DNA of 64,000 bases from Candidatus Segatella mututuai. Lineage in GTDB: Bacteria; Bacteroidota; Bacteroidia; Bacteroidales; Bacteroidaceae. Each line of letters opens with the position of its first letter. Position 1 is the first letter of the stretch. A program made the position numbers and the translations under genes. Location of the stretch: assembly GCA_002439605.1 (NCBI GenBank), contig DJOI01000086.1, forward strand, positions 1 through 64,000, written 5' to 3'. This document shows positions 45,826 to 55,923 of this stretch, in pieces. A model generated the notes under the pieces. The model made no database searches, had not been told where the DNA came from, and was given only the letters and a program-made list of their open reading frames with translations.

Positions 45826-47253
45826 TCACACCATCAATCCATGGTCCTTGGCTTTCTGCATGAGCAGCTGCATGAGAGGCTCGCGCTCATTGGGCACTTT
45901 TCCGTCAAGTACAGCATCCTTGAGCGTTTGTTTCAGTGCTCCCACCTCAGGACAAGAGCCTAAATGGAAGATTTCCATAATCTCCCGACCATCAATACAA
46001 GGCTGGAACAGTCGCTTATAGTCGCGCACCTTCAAGTCGGCTATTTTTTCACGCACCAATCGAAAATTATCAAGAAAGTGTTGCTTGCGCACTTGGTTTT
46101 TGCTGGTAATATCAGCTTCGCAAAGTGTCATTAAGTCGTCAATATCATCACCAGCATCGTTCAGAAGCCGGCGTACAGCGCTATCCGTCACCTCCTCGTC
46201 GGAAATGGCAATAGGCCGCATGTGCAATTCCACAAGTTTCTGCACATACTTCATCTTTGCATCCATAGGCAACTTCATGCGACGAAACATCGAAGGAATC
46301 ATTCTGGCTCCCACGACATTATGGTTACGGAAGGTCCAGCCCGCCTGATTGTCCCACCGCTTGCTTCGTGGTTTGCCTATGTCGTGAAGCAAGGCTGCCC
46401 ACCGAAGCCAAAGATTGGAGGTTTGTCGACAAACGTTTTCGAGTACCTCCATCGTATGGTCGTAGTTGTTCTTATGAGAACGTCCACAGCGGGTCTCCAC
46501 CTTGTCGAGTTCACAAAGCTCGGGCAGAATAAGTTGCAGCAACCCCGTATCTTTCAGATAATAGAATCCACAACTGGGATGAGGCGAAAGCATAATCTTG
46601 TTCATCTCGTCAGCTATGCGTTCACCGCTGATAATCTCCAGCCTTTCAGCATTGTGCGAGAGTGCCTCATAGGTAACGTCCTCTATCTGGAAATTGAGTT
46701 GTGTAGCGAAGCGCACACAGCGCATCATGCGCAAAGGGTCATCGCTGAAAGTTATGTCCGGGTCAAGCGGAGTTGCCACGATTCCGTCTTCAAGGTCGTA
46801 AACACCATCAAAGGGATCCACTAACTCGCCAAAACGTCCGCTGTTAAGGCATACAGCCAGGGCGTTGATGGTAAAGTCGCGCCGGTTTTGATCGTCCTCA
46901 AGCGTTCCGTCCTCCACAATGGGCTTGCGCGAGTCATGATTGTAACTCTCCTTCCGGGCACCAACAAACTCTACCTCTATATCATGGTACTTCACCTGCG
47001 CAGTGCCAAAGTTGCGGAAAACAGACAAACAAGCCTTCTTGCCCAATTTCTGCTTAAAGGCAGACGCTACCTGTATACCACTTCCCACCACCACGACATC
47101 AATATCGTTGGAGGGACGTTCCAAGAAAAGGTCTCTCACATATCCGCCTACCACATAGCACTCAAGACCCAAACTGTCTGCAGCCTGCGATATAAGATGA
47201 AAAATGTCTTTATCAAGTAATTTTGCCAGTTCGGCATTGGATAAATTTCTCAT
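45826..47253 (-). CDS. CCA tRNA nucleotidyltransferase with HD domain
   Basis: 475 residues from ATG 47253 (MRNLSNAELAKLL); the longer frame crosses the promoter. The nucleotidyltransferase head has YVVGGYVRDLFLERPSNDID and DVVVVGSG near residues 25-55, then RRDFTINALAV near 125. The HD domain has LLHDIGKPRSKRW near 265. The enzyme adds or repairs the CCA end of tRNAs; this matters here because the tRNA-Pro gene at 52.5 kb does not encode CCA. Its promoter is at 47274-47304. Confidence 0.93.
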   Translation of the reverse strand: MRNLSNAELAKLLDKDIFHLISQAADSLGLECYVVGGYVRDLFLERPSNDIDVVVVGSGIQVASAFKQKLGKKACLSVFRNFGTAQVKYHDIEVEFVGARKESYNHDSRKPIVEDGTLEDDQNRRDFTINALAVCLNSGRFGELVDPFDGVYDLEDGIVATPLDPDITFSDDPLRMMRCVRFATQLNFQIEDVTYEALSHNAERLEIISGERIADEMNKIMLSPHPSCGFYYLKDTGLLQLILPELCELDKVETRCGRSHKNNYDHTMEVLENVCRQTSNLWLRWAALLHDIGKPRSKRWDNQAGWTFRNHNVVGARMIPSMFRRMKLPMDAKMKYVQKLVELHMRPIAISDEEVTDSAVRRLLNDAGDDIDDLMTLCEADITSKNQVRKQHFLDNFRLVREKIADLKVRDYKRLFQPCIDGREIMEIFHLGSCPEVGALKQTLKDAVLDGKVPNEREPLMQLLMQKAKDHGLMV

Positions 47254-47273
47254 TTCACTATCATTTCGGGGTG

Positions 47274-47304
47274 CAAAGTTACAGCAAATTGAAGACAAAA
47301 CAAA
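47274..47304 (-). promoter_or_regulatory. cca promoter
   Basis: Minus-strand TAACTTTG at 47274-47281 and TTTG at 47301-47304, 19 bp apart; leader about 15-20 nt. Confidence 0.7.
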
Positions 47305-47414
47305 ATAAAAAAGGTTTTTTTTGTCCTTATTGCCGAGATGCAGTGCAACTTGCCTAAAGTTACCACAAATTGAAAGCAACCCATAGGCAATTCACCATTT
47401 ATTTTTACATAATA

Positions 47415-47446
47415 TTTGGCTATTTCATGAGAAATGCTTAAATTTG
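47415..47446 (+). promoter_or_regulatory. Promoter of the DUF1599-BT_3928-tpiA run
   Basis: TTTG at 47415-47418 and TAAATTTG at 47439-47446, 20 bp apart, about 20 bp before the DUF1599 start. Confidence 0.75.
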
Positions 47447-47465
47447 CAGCGATTTCGAAAATATT

Positions 47466-48014
47466 ATGGCAGAATCAGCAAAAACAGAGCAGCAGTTTAA
47501 GGATGTATTGACAGAGTGCAGAACACTCTTCCAGAAGAAGCTGCACGATTATGGTGCATCATGGCGCATCCTGCGCCCTTCTTCGCTCACCGACCAGCTT
47601 TACATCAAGGCGAAACGTATCCGCTCACTTGAGATTAAGAAAGAGGCTCTTGTGAGCGAAGGAATCCGTCCCGAATTCATTGCCCTCATCAATTATGGCA
47701 TCGTGGGCATCATACAGCTTGAGAAAGGTTTTGTGGACAAGGTAGACATATCGGCCGAAGAAGCATTGAAACTCTACGACAAATATGCTCTTGACGCTCT
47801 ACAACTCATGACGAGAAAAAACCACGACTATGATGAGGCATGGCGGTCGATGAGAGTCAGTAGCTATACCGATTTCATCCTAACCAAGATACAAAGAATA
47901 AAGGAAATAGAAGATATCCAAGGCGAGACACTTGTTTCGGAAGGCATAGATGCCAACTATATGGACATCATCAACTATGCCGTTTTCGGAGCCATCAAGA
48001 TGAGTGAAGAGTGA
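47466..48014 (+). CDS. DUF1599 (nucleotide modification associated domain 1) protein
   Basis: 182 residues made of two similar halves: KKLHDYGASWRILRPSSLTD near residue 25 and KNHDYDEAWRSMRVSSYTD near 118. Each half is followed by a KAKRIR/KIQRIK segment, a LVSEGI segment and an INYG/INYA helix. The internal duplication is plain in the sequence. Pfam links the family to nucleotide modification, but in Bacteroidota it is a conserved chromosomal gene upstream of tpiA, as here. Activity unknown. Confidence 0.85.
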   Translation: MAESAKTEQQFKDVLTECRTLFQKKLHDYGASWRILRPSSLTDQLYIKAKRIRSLEIKKEALVSEGIRPEFIALINYGIVGIIQLEKGFVDKVDISAEEALKLYDKYALDALQLMTRKNHDYDEAWRSMRVSSYTDFILTKIQRIKEIEDIQGETLVSEGIDANYMDIINYAVFGAIKMSEE

Positions 48015-48027
48015 GGAACAGCAAAGA

Positions 48028-49365
48028 ATGAAGAACAAAGCAACACAAATCACCAGAAATACAGCAGTCAACATAGGGCGATTGCTCATGGCGGCAACCT
48101 TCATCTTCTCTGGATACGTGAAGGCCATCGACCCATTGGGCACACAGTATAAACTCGTCGACTACCTGCAAGCCTTGGGGCTCGGCAACCTTCTGCCCGA
48201 ATGGACATTACTCGTTGGAGCCATTCTCTTGGCAACTTTGGAATTTTCGTTAGGAATCTTCCTGCTGTTTGCCATTAGAAGGCATCTCATATCCAAAATC
48301 GCACTCGTACTGATGAGCATGATGACCCTGCTCACCCTGTGGATTGTCATCGCCAACCCTGTGAAAGACTGCGGATGCTTTGGTGACGCTGTCGTATTGA
48401 GCAACTCGCAGACCTTCATCAAAAATATCATCCTGCTCGGCATAGCACTCTTGCTGTGGAAATGGCCAACAAGCATGGTGAGGTTCGTATCGAAGAAAAC
48501 CCAGTGGATAGTCATCAACTATACGGTCATCTTCGCCTTGGCACTCAGTGCATGGAGTCTATGGAACTTGCCACTGTTCGACTTCCGACCTTATCATATA
48601 GGAGCCAACATAGCACAGGGCATGAAAACTCCGCCTGGTGCGCCACAACCGCAGTTCGAGACGACATTTATACTCGAAAAGAACGGTCAGCGAAAAGAAT
48701 TCACGCTCGACGACTACCCTGACTCCACCTGGACCTTCGTAGACTCGAAGACTGTACAGACTGCCGAGGGATATGTGCCGCCCATACATGACTTCAGTAT
48801 ACAAGACCCTCACACCGGTGAAGACATCACCCAACAGGTTCTGAACGACACAAGCTACACCTTCCTGCTCATATCGCCTGCCCTTGCTTATGCCGACGAC
48901 TCCAACTTCGGAAGAATAGACCAAATATATGAGTTTTCGCAAGATTATGGCTATAGATTCATCTGTCTCACGGCAAGTACAGACAAGGACATTTCCAAAT
49001 GGCAGGACATCACAGGAGCGGAATATCCCTTCTACACCACCGATGCCACCACGTTGAAGACGATGATAAGAAGCAACCCCGGGCTGATACTCCTGCACAA
49101 CGGAACCATCATACAGAAATGGAGCCATAACAAATTGCCACAACCCGAGGAACTCAACCAACCCTTGGATCAAAGTCCATTGGGCAAGATGCCATCCGAC
49201 AGCATACCACGCAAAATCCTATTCATGCTCATGTGGTTTGTGCTGCCTCTTACCATACTCGCCATAGCAGACAGGCTATGGGCTTGGTCGACATGGTTAA
49301 AAGAAAAAAAAGAGAATGCTAACAAGATAATATCAACTTTTAACAAAAAAAAGGAAAGAAAATGA
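48028..49365 (+). CDS. BT_3928 family protein (DoxX/MauE-like membrane domain plus thioredoxin-like part)
   Basis: About 445 residues from ATG 48028 ([10 protein letters not shown]); a GTG 8 codons upstream is possible but overlaps the previous gene. Four or five N-terminal helices of DoxX/MauE type begin with [15 protein letters not shown], and a KDCGCFGD motif lies near residue 115. A soluble domain (about 200-400) and a last helix follow. MauE-like proteins help handle thiols or oxidants, and the CGCFGD Cys pair fits that, but the role is not established. It overlaps tpiA by 4 bases (ATGA). Confidence 0.82.
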   Translation: MKNKATQITRNTAVNIGRLLMAATFIFSGYVKAIDPLGTQYKLVDYLQALGLGNLLPEWTLLVGAILLATLEFSLGIFLLFAIRRHLISKIALVLMSMMTLLTLWIVIANPVKDCGCFGDAVVLSNSQTFIKNIILLGIALLLWKWPTSMVRFVSKKTQWIVINYTVIFALALSAWSLWNLPLFDFRPYHIGANIAQGMKTPPGAPQPQFETTFILEKNGQRKEFTLDDYPDSTWTFVDSKTVQTAEGYVPPIHDFSIQDPHTGEDITQQVLNDTSYTFLLISPALAYADDSNFGRIDQIYEFSQDYGYRFICLTASTDKDISKWQDITGAEYPFYTTDATTLKTMIRSNPGLILLHNGTIIQKWSHNKLPQPEELNQPLDQSPLGKMPSDSIPRKILFMLMWFVLPLTILAIADRLWAWSTWLKEKKENANKIISTFNKKKERK

Positions 49366-50123
49366 GAAAAAAAATTGTAGCAGGCAACTGGAAAATGAAC
49401 ATGAACCTGCAAGACGGTGTTGCTCTCGCTAAGGAAATCAACGAAGCTTTGGTAGCTGACAAGCCAAACTGTGGCGTTATTATCTGCACTCCTTTCATCC
49501 ACTTGGCTTCCGTAGCTCAGGTCTTGGATTCTGAGGTTGTAGGTCTTGGTGCAGAGAACTGCGCAGACAAGGCTAAAGGCGCTTACACAGGTGAGGTTTC
49601 TGCCGAGATGGTTAAGAGCACAGGTGCTCAGTATGTAATCCTCGGCCACTCAGAGCGTCGCCAATACTATGGTGAGACAGCCGAGATTTTGAAGGAAAAG
49701 GTAGAGTTGGCTTTGGCTAACGGCTTGAAGGTTATCTTCTGCTGCGGTGAGACGCTCGAGGAACGTGAGGCAAACAAGCAGAACGAGGTCGTAAAGTCAG
49801 AATTGGAAGGTTCTGTATTCCATTTGAGCGCAGACGCTTGGAAGAACATCATCCTCGCTTACGAGCCAATCTGGGCCATCGGCACAGGCAAGACCGCTAC
49901 CTCTGACCAGGCCGAGGAGATGCTGGCATACATCCGCTCTATCGTAGCAGAGAAGTATGGCAACGAGGCTGCCGAGGACACAACTATCCTCTATGGTGGT
50001 AGCTGCAAGGCAAGCAACGCTCCTGAGCTCTTCGCCAAACCAAACATCGACGGTGGCTTGATCGGTGGCGCTTCTTTGAAGGCTGCTGACTTCAAGGGCA
50101 TCATCGACGCTTGGAAGAAGTAA
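49362..50123 (+). CDS. tpiA: Triose-phosphate isomerase
   Basis: 253 residues. Substrate Lys and loop in AGNWKMNMN (residues 7-15), catalytic His in [13 protein letters not shown] and catalytic Glu in [13 protein letters not shown] are present, and the phosphate loop is [14 protein letters not shown]. It interconverts glyceraldehyde-3-phosphate and dihydroxyacetone phosphate in glycolysis. Start overlaps the end of the BT_3928 gene by ATGA. Confidence 0.98.
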   Translation: MRKKIVAGNWKMNMNLQDGVALAKEINEALVADKPNCGVIICTPFIHLASVAQVLDSEVVGLGAENCADKAKGAYTGEVSAEMVKSTGAQYVILGHSERRQYYGETAEILKEKVELALANGLKVIFCCGETLEEREANKQNEVVKSELEGSVFHLSADAWKNIILAYEPIWAIGTGKTATSDQAEEMLAYIRSIVAEKYGNEAAEDTTILYGGSCKASNAPELFAKPNIDGGLIGGASLKAADFKGIIDAWKK

Positions 50124-50248
50124 ATTTAGGAAAGTTATAGAATCGTCACATATTGTCAGCATGGGCAATTGCTACCTCGCATCACATACGAGGCAGCAAA
50201 AAGCTCATGGCTGATATGTTCTTTTTCATCAAAACAACAAAAACAAAC

Positions 50249-50890
50249 ATGAAGCAATTCGTCATCATACTCATCGCAGCACTCTGCTCAGCCTCTATGG
50301 TTCATGCGCAGAAGTATCTCGACCACTTGCAACAGCGAATTCCTGGACAAGGAACTGTCATAGTGAAACAGAGCAAGGAAATCGACGAATTGGTCAATGG
50401 CAAGGCCGCAAAACCTCAAGCAGATAAGCCAAAGACAGAAACGTCGCAAAAAGCCACCCCCCGACACCACGAAAAGGGACAAACCAAGAAGATCGTTCCC
50501 GACTCGGTAAAGAAACAAACAACCGAAACCACAAAGAAAGCCGAACACAACAACACAGAGGGCAACCATAACGAAGAAACAGATACACCGACTGTCGACA
50601 TGCACAAGAAAGTAATGCGTGGAAGCTACAAGGTTACAGGATATAGAGTTCAGGCTTACGCCGGAGGCAACTCACGAAACGACAGACTGAAGGCAGAACG
50701 CATAGGAAACGCTATCAAGATGCGCTATCCTGACCAGCCTGTATACGTGCATTTCTACTCACCAAGATGGATTTGCCGCGTGGGAAATTTCCGCTCTTTA
50801 GGAGAAGCACGTAAGATGCTTTCCAAAATAAGAGCCATGGGCTACAGACAAGCATGCCTGGTGAAGGGAAAAATCACAGTACAATATTAG
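50249..50890 (+). CDS. SPOR domain protein with signal peptide
   Basis: 213 residues from ATG 50249 ([20 protein letters not shown]), chosen because it supplies a signal peptide. A Lys/Thr/Glu-rich linker (about 55-125) leads to a C-terminal SPOR domain (about 135-210: [20 protein letters not shown], later [13 protein letters not shown]). SPOR domains bind denuded peptidoglycan at the septum. The conserved gene order tpiA, SPOR gene, folE is usual in Bacteroidota. Confidence 0.88.
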   Translation: MKQFVIILIAALCSASMVHAQKYLDHLQQRIPGQGTVIVKQSKEIDELVNGKAAKPQADKPKTETSQKATPRHHEKGQTKKIVPDSVKKQTTETTKKAEHNNTEGNHNEETDTPTVDMHKKVMRGSYKVTGYRVQAYAGGNSRNDRLKAERIGNAIKMRYPDQPVYVHFYSPRWICRVGNFRSLGEARKMLSKIRAMGYRQACLVKGKITVQY

Positions 50891-50907
50891 CACACAACAA
50901 ACAAATC

Positions 50908-51501
50908 ATGAATCCAGAAACAGAATATCGAGAAGGGCTCAGCGAACTGACCGCACACTACAAGGAAATACTCAAGCTATTAGGCGAAGACCCCGAGCGT
51001 GAGGGGCTCGTCAAGACTCCAATGCGAGTGGCCAAGGCCATGCAAGTGCTTACCCGTGGATATACCCAAGACCCTCACAAGGTTCTGACAGACGCACTCT
51101 TCGCTGAGAAATACGACCAAATGGTAATTGTCAAGGACATCGACTTCTTCTCGATGTGCGAGCACCACATGTTGCCCTTCTATGGCAAGGCACACGTGGC
51201 ATATATCCCCAATGGGCACATCACTGGACTTAGCAAGATAGCCCGCGTGGTGGATATCTACAGCCACCGCCTGCAGGTGCAGGAGCGTCTGACCCAACAA
51301 ATCAAAGACTGCATACAGGAGACACTCAAGCCACAGGGCGTGATGGTGGTCATAGAAGCCAAGCACATGTGCATGCAGATGAGAGGCGTGGAGAAGCAGA
51401 ACAGCATCACAACAACAAGCGACTATAGTGGTGTTTTCAACTCACTCAACACGCGACAGGAATTCATGAACCTCTTGAGGGGCGAAAGCAAGAGAATCTA
51501 A
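50908..51501 (+). CDS. folE: GTP cyclohydrolase I
   Basis: 197 residues from ATG 50908 ([11 protein letters not shown]). Zinc ligands in [20 protein letters not shown] (Cys and His) and a later Cys in [11 protein letters not shown] are present, with [20 protein letters not shown] between. FolE starts folate synthesis from GTP; it precedes FolB and FolK, also in the window. It is 17 bp downstream of the SPOR gene. Confidence 0.96.
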   Translation: MNPETEYREGLSELTAHYKEILKLLGEDPEREGLVKTPMRVAKAMQVLTRGYTQDPHKVLTDALFAEKYDQMVIVKDIDFFSMCEHHMLPFYGKAHVAYIPNGHITGLSKIARVVDIYSHRLQVQERLTQQIKDCIQETLKPQGVMVVIEAKHMCMQMRGVEKQNSITTTSDYSGVFNSLNTRQEFMNLLRGESKRI

Positions 51502-51591
51502 CTTTAAAGTTATAAATGTAAAATGGGGCATACGCCGCACCAACCAACAACTTGACATTTAACAATCAGCATATTTAACTGTAGTATAAGA

Positions 51592-52344
51592 ATGAAATTT
51601 ATTTCGTGGAACGTAAATGGCCTACGCGCCTGTGTGGGAAAGGAATTCGAACAACAATTTAAACAACTTGATGCCGACTATTTCTGCCTCCAGGAAACCA
51701 AGATGCAGCAAGGTCAGCTCGACTTGAACTTTGAAGGCTACGAAAGTTACTGGAACTATGCCGAGAAGAAAGGCTATTCTGGAACAGCTATCTACACCAA
51801 GCACAAGCCATTGGGAGTGAGTTACGGCATGGGCGTTGAAGAGCACGACCACGAAGGACGTATCATCACCTTGGAGTACGATGGCTTCTATCTCGTCACC
51901 GTCTACACCCCTAACTCGCAGAACGAGTTGAGACGACTCGACTACCGAATGACCTGGGAGGAAGACTTCCGCAAGTTTCTTAAAGGCCTCGATGCCAAGA
52001 AACCTGTCATCATATGCGGAGACATGAACGTGGCACACCAAGAAATAGACATCAAGAACCCCAAGGCCAACCGCCGCAATGCAGGCTTCACCGATGAAGA
52101 ACGCGAAAAAATGACCCAATTGCTAAAGGCTGGCTTTATAGATACATTCCGCTACAAGCACCCTCAAGACATCACTTATTCGTGGTGGTCATACCGTTTC
52201 CATGCACGCGAGAAGAATGCAGGCTGGCGAATAGACTACTTCCTCGTCTCCGAACGACTGAAAGAAAATATCAGAGAGGCAACTATACTCACCGACTTCA
52301 TGGGTAGTGATCATTGCCCTATCGAGCTCGATCTGGCACTATAG
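51592..52344 (+). CDS. xth: Exodeoxyribonuclease III
   Basis: 250 residues. Motifs of the ExoIII/APE1 family: SWNVNGLRACV at the start, CLQETKMQQGQ near 34, GDMNVAHQEIDIKNPKANRR near 143 and the final GSDHCPIELDL with the catalytic Asp-His. It cuts DNA at abasic sites and degrades from 3' ends in base excision repair. Last gene of the run before tRNA-Pro. Confidence 0.96.
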   Translation: MKFISWNVNGLRACVGKEFEQQFKQLDADYFCLQETKMQQGQLDLNFEGYESYWNYAEKKGYSGTAIYTKHKPLGVSYGMGVEEHDHEGRIITLEYDGFYLVTVYTPNSQNELRRLDYRMTWEEDFRKFLKGLDAKKPVIICGDMNVAHQEIDIKNPKANRRNAGFTDEEREKMTQLLKAGFIDTFRYKHPQDITYSWWSYRFHAREKNAGWRIDYFLVSERLKENIREATILTDFMGSDHCPIELDLAL

Positions 52345-52427
52345 GCATTCATGCTAAGCAGAAAGGTCACTAAGAATCAACAAAAAATATGGAAGTATGT
52401 GGCAAGACTGAAAAAAATCGCTAAATA

Positions 52428-52459
52428 TTTGTTCATTTCAAAATAATATTATACCTTTG
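52428..52459 (+). promoter_or_regulatory. tRNA-Pro promoter
   Basis: TTTG at 52428-52431 and TACCTTTG at 52452-52459, 20 bp apart. Confidence 0.8.
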
Positions 52460-52490
52460 CACCACGAATTCACATAATAGCATAGGCTAT

Positions 52491-52563
52491 CGGGATTTGG
52501 CGCAGTTGGTAGCGCACACGTCTGGGGGGCGCGAGGTCGCTGGTTCGAGTCCAGTAATCCCGA
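52491..52563 (+). tRNA. tRNA-Pro (anticodon GGG)
   Basis: 73 nt. Acceptor CGGGATT pairs with AATCCCG (C1-G72 is typical of bacterial proline tRNA), the D stem is GCGC/GCGC, and the anticodon loop is CTGGGGG with GGG at positions 34-36. The T arm is GCTGG-TTCGAGT-CCAGT. The anticodon stem CACGT/GCGCG has one A-C mismatch. CCA is not encoded. The 3' end is a likely attachment site for the adjacent prophage. Confidence 0.93.
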
Positions 52564-52599
52564 CTATTTTCAAATCAACTATCTGTAAGTCAAAATATT

Positions 52600-52620
52600 A
52601 CCCCTTGTCGGGGGTGTTTT
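52600..52620 (+). terminator. Terminator after tRNA-Pro
   Basis: ACCCC (52600-52604) pairs with GGGGT (52611-52615), loop TTGTCG, then GTTTT. Confidence 0.5.
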
Positions 52621-52768
52621 CCTCGGTAAAATTCGGGATAGGTTGAGATACATGTTTTGTGTATAATAACGCAAAAAACTCTCAAATATTGGCAATTAGA
52701 TAGAAGAAAATCAGGCAAAGAGTCGGATTCATTTGTTTAATACGCCATATCTGCAAGAAATTAAAGAT

Positions 52769-53956
52769 ATGGTAAAAAAAAATTATCCCCTAAATTCAAA
52801 CGAGGCTGTCTTGAACAGCGTCATCGGATGGAAACCTCCTGTTTTCCATCAAAAATCAGAGTGCTACGTATCCTTCATGGCCTTCGACCCTGCCATCGGA
52901 CGACTGAGAAGAAAGAGAATCATGCTTGAGAGAATCAAGGGCAAGCGAAATCAGCGTGTCTATGCAGAGGCTCTCATGAAACGTCTCACAGATAAGCTCA
53001 TGGATGGATGGAACCCTTGGATAGAAGCCAGCCAACCCCTTGAATACACCAAGTGGGACGAAGTGCTACTCAAATATCGAGAGTACCTAACCAAACTCTA
53101 CAACGAGCACAACCTGCGTGAAGAGAGTCTGCACGACTACACAAGCAAAGTGAATGTCATCGAGAGATGGATGAAAGAGAAGCACATCAACATCACCTAC
53201 AGCTACCAGTGGGACAGACGAAACGTGAGCAAGTTTCTCGACTATGTATTCGTAGATAGAAATAACACGGTCGTCACCCGAAACAATTATCTCACATGGC
53301 TGAAGACTTTCTCCAAATATCTCTTGGAACGTGGTTTTGTCAGCCAGAACCCCACGGATGGCTTGGGACGCATCAAGAACAGGCAGAAGAAGGATCGCGA
53401 TGTGATACCAGACGATGTGATGGAACAGATACGTGAATATCTCATGGAAAAGAACAAATATTTTCTCCTTGCATGCGAAATCTTGCATTATCTGTTTGTG
53501 CGTCCACGTGAACTGTCCTTTCTGAAGATTGGGGATTTTCGCCTCAAATCAAAGACGCTCACTCTGCATGGCGAACACACCAAGAACAGGAACGATGCCA
53601 CCATCACTCTCCCAGCCCATGTCATCAAACTCATGCTTGACTTGAATATATTCTCCTATCCAAGTCAATATTATCTGTTCTCGGACAACTTTCACCCTGG
53701 TGAGACTCGCAAGAGTGAAAAGAATTTCAGAGACTACTGGCATCGCTACGTGAGAAAGGAACTCGGTTTCTCCATGCGTTATAAATTCTATAGTCTGAAG
53801 GACACGGGCATCACAAACATGCTACGAGCCAACACCGATGTCTTGTCGGTCAGAGACCAGGCCAGACACTCCTCCATCCTCATCACGGACATCTACACTC
53901 CCAAGGACATCAAGGAGGCCAACGAGCTTATCTTGAACTACAAGGGAATCTTATAA
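52769..53956 (+). CDS. Tyrosine recombinase / phage integrase
   Basis: 395 residues from ATG 52769 (MVKKNYPLNS); a TTG at 52733 would add 12. A SAM-like core-binding domain (about 80-195) precedes the catalytic domain (about 210-390). Active-site elements are Arg in FVRPRELSFLKIGDF, the KDTGITNMLRA box, ARHSSILITD and the nucleophile Tyr in DIYTPKDIKEA. The first box of the usual HxxR is replaced by a KDTG form, as in other Bacteroidota phage integrases. It lies directly beside tRNA-Pro, its presumed target. Confidence 0.92.
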   Translation: MVKKNYPLNSNEAVLNSVIGWKPPVFHQKSECYVSFMAFDPAIGRLRRKRIMLERIKGKRNQRVYAEALMKRLTDKLMDGWNPWIEASQPLEYTKWDEVLLKYREYLTKLYNEHNLREESLHDYTSKVNVIERWMKEKHINITYSYQWDRRNVSKFLDYVFVDRNNTVVTRNNYLTWLKTFSKYLLERGFVSQNPTDGLGRIKNRQKKDRDVIPDDVMEQIREYLMEKNKYFLLACEILHYLFVRPRELSFLKIGDFRLKSKTLTLHGEHTKNRNDATITLPAHVIKLMLDLNIFSYPSQYYLFSDNFHPGETRKSEKNFRDYWHRYVRKELGFSMRYKFYSLKDTGITNMLRANTDVLSVRDQARHSSILITDIYTPKDIKEANELILNYKGIL

Positions 53957-53959
53957 GAA

Positions 53960-53994
53960 TATGGGGGGCGGCAGAATGCAACTGTCGCCCCATA
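53960..53994. terminator. Bidirectional terminator between integrase and tail genes
   Basis: TATGGGG (53960-53966) pairs with CCCCATA (53988-53994), with an inner CGGCAG/CTGTCG stem containing a G-U pair. Confidence 0.7.
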
Positions 53995-54008
53995 TATATA
54001 ATAATGTG

Positions 54009-55919
54009 TCAGGACATCATATAGAAACTGCCTGTCATGATTGGCTCGATGCCATCATCCTTTATCTCCACCTCTATCTTGGAACAAACAAACCGCTTGC
54101 CATGAAAGATGAAAATCTTGGATGGATCGGGTATCGTGTCGGAGCGAAACTTGATCTCCATGCAGTCCTTGTCATCTATCACCGACTTGTGATGAAAAGC
54201 ATTCAGCCCATAGGTTGTCCTCTGGACCAAGCTAAGGCTCCATCCCTTGGTCTCGCCAAAGACCCTCTTCAGATGTACATCGTCTGTTATCGGTATGGGC
54301 CAAGCCATGTGGTGCTCGCCCATGGCACTGTCACAGATGCAACTCCCTGGCAGCAAGGTAGGCAAATCAGATGGAAGTGGATATGTAGGGTCATGCAACT
54401 TCTCTCCCAAGAAATAAATCGGGAGGCATTCATTTTCGTCCTCCTCATCATCCATGTTTGAATCGTCATCAAGGGCATCCTCCACCGTCACGTAGCTATA
54501 GCCATCTTCGTCAGCGACCAAGTCCTTGCTCTCAGCCTCCTTCTCATTGGTAACGGACAGCATGTATCTAGGTCGTATGTCTCTCTTGCCCTGAAATATC
54601 GCCGCCCAAGTGGTGAAGACTGTCACGTCCTGGTCAACAATCGTGACCGCAGCTGGGGCTATGTTGAGCGTGAGACTGTCATCGCTCTCGGTATTGCGAA
54701 CAAGTGGTGAAAACTCACCACACTCCAACCAGCTGCCCTTGCCATCATCTTCTCCGTCTGCCTTCCAAACATAGTATGCCTGCAGGCTACCATCTGCATA
54801 TAACCGTCTGATGATGGTCGTGCGCTTGCGCTTGATGTCCCACTTACTTATGGTCAAGTCAAGGTCAGGTGTCATGCCATTGTGGTCATAGACCTCAAAG
54901 TATGACAGAATCTTTTGAGGTATCACCTCATAATCTGTCCGTGCCTCAGAGCCTCCCAGGTTAAACTCGACATTTGACGTGTCGATGGTATTGAGAGAGC
55001 CATCCTCGTCGTAATCGACACTGAACTCATCCAAAGCCTCCAGCTCAATGGCATCTGCACTTAGCAGCTCAGAGCTATTGATGATTTTGACCGTGCGCTC
55101 CGCCTCGTTGAAATACATCTTGGCATTGAAGAGCTTGCGGAACTCCTCCAAGAAGGTGTATGCCGTCCAATGCGGCAGCGCATGGCGGAACTCATCCGAC
55201 TTGTAGGCGGAGGCTACATAAAGTTGGTTCCATGGCTTTACATTGAAATCATCACGCTCGACCTTATAACCTGTAAGATATAGAATCTGGTGCAAAACAT
55301 AAATGAGGTTGGGCTGCACTGCCAGATTATGGATGTATCTCAAGCCTTTCTTACCGATGAGGAGATTGGCGGTCATGTCGTTGGTCTCGTCCTTGATGGG
55401 AGTATATGCATACATGCCCGGCATACCTATCAAAGGTCCAAAGCTGAGCGACATATAAAAATCATAGGTATGGATTTGCGACAAGATACCCATGATCTCA
55501 GCAGCATCCACCTTTTGAAGTCCATCTGCCATTAGCCCCAAGCCATGCTGCGCCTTGCCCAAGTCCATCTCGTCTATATACTGCTTGTCAAACCGCGCAT
55601 TGTATTTGATGCGAGACTTGCCACCCAAGAGTTGAAGCTTCACCTCGTTTTGGTTGACAGACAGGACAGTGCCGACACCACTCATGATGAGCAAGCCATT
55701 GCAATATAGCTTGCAGTCATCGTATTTGGCGAGTTTCTTCTTGACCTCGAAACGAGAGACATTCTTGAAAATTTCCCGATTGGCCAAGATGCTCATCGGG
55801 AAGGTGATGTCATAGGTATATTCACCATCATCGGTGACATACTGGTTAGCGTATGTCACCTTGATGGAGGATGTGGATATGGGATAGGCCTTGTGACCAT
55901 TGATGATGCACTGTATCAT
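54009..55919 (-). CDS. Phage protein downstream of the tape measure, probable tail/baseplate component
   Basis: 636 residues; no family recognised with certainty. It begins MIQCIINGHKAYPISTSSIK, is beta-rich, and has an acidic stretch (DDDSNMDDEEDENE) near residue 490. The short 4-bp distance after the tape measure gene and its size suggest a distal tail, baseplate hub or tail-fibre adaptor protein. It is the last phage gene before the integrase. Confidence 0.6.
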   Translation of the reverse strand: MIQCIINGHKAYPISTSSIKVTYANQYVTDDGEYTYDITFPMSILANREIFKNVSRFEVKKKLAKYDDCKLYCNGLLIMSGVGTVLSVNQNEVKLQLLGGKSRIKYNARFDKQYIDEMDLGKAQHGLGLMADGLQKVDAAEIMGILSQIHTYDFYMSLSFGPLIGMPGMYAYTPIKDETNDMTANLLIGKKGLRYIHNLAVQPNLIYVLHQILYLTGYKVERDDFNVKPWNQLYVASAYKSDEFRHALPHWTAYTFLEEFRKLFNAKMYFNEAERTVKIINSSELLSADAIELEALDEFSVDYDEDGSLNTIDTSNVEFNLGGSEARTDYEVIPQKILSYFEVYDHNGMTPDLDLTISKWDIKRKRTTIIRRLYADGSLQAYYVWKADGEDDGKGSWLECGEFSPLVRNTESDDSLTLNIAPAAVTIVDQDVTVFTTWAAIFQGKRDIRPRYMLSVTNEKEAESKDLVADEDGYSYVTVEDALDDDSNMDDEEDENECLPIYFLGEKLHDPTYPLPSDLPTLLPGSCICDSAMGEHHMAWPIPITDDVHLKRVFGETKGWSLSLVQRTTYGLNAFHHKSVIDDKDCMEIKFRSDTIPDPSKIFIFHGKRFVCSKIEVEIKDDGIEPIMTGSFYMMS

Positions 55920-55923
55920 AAAG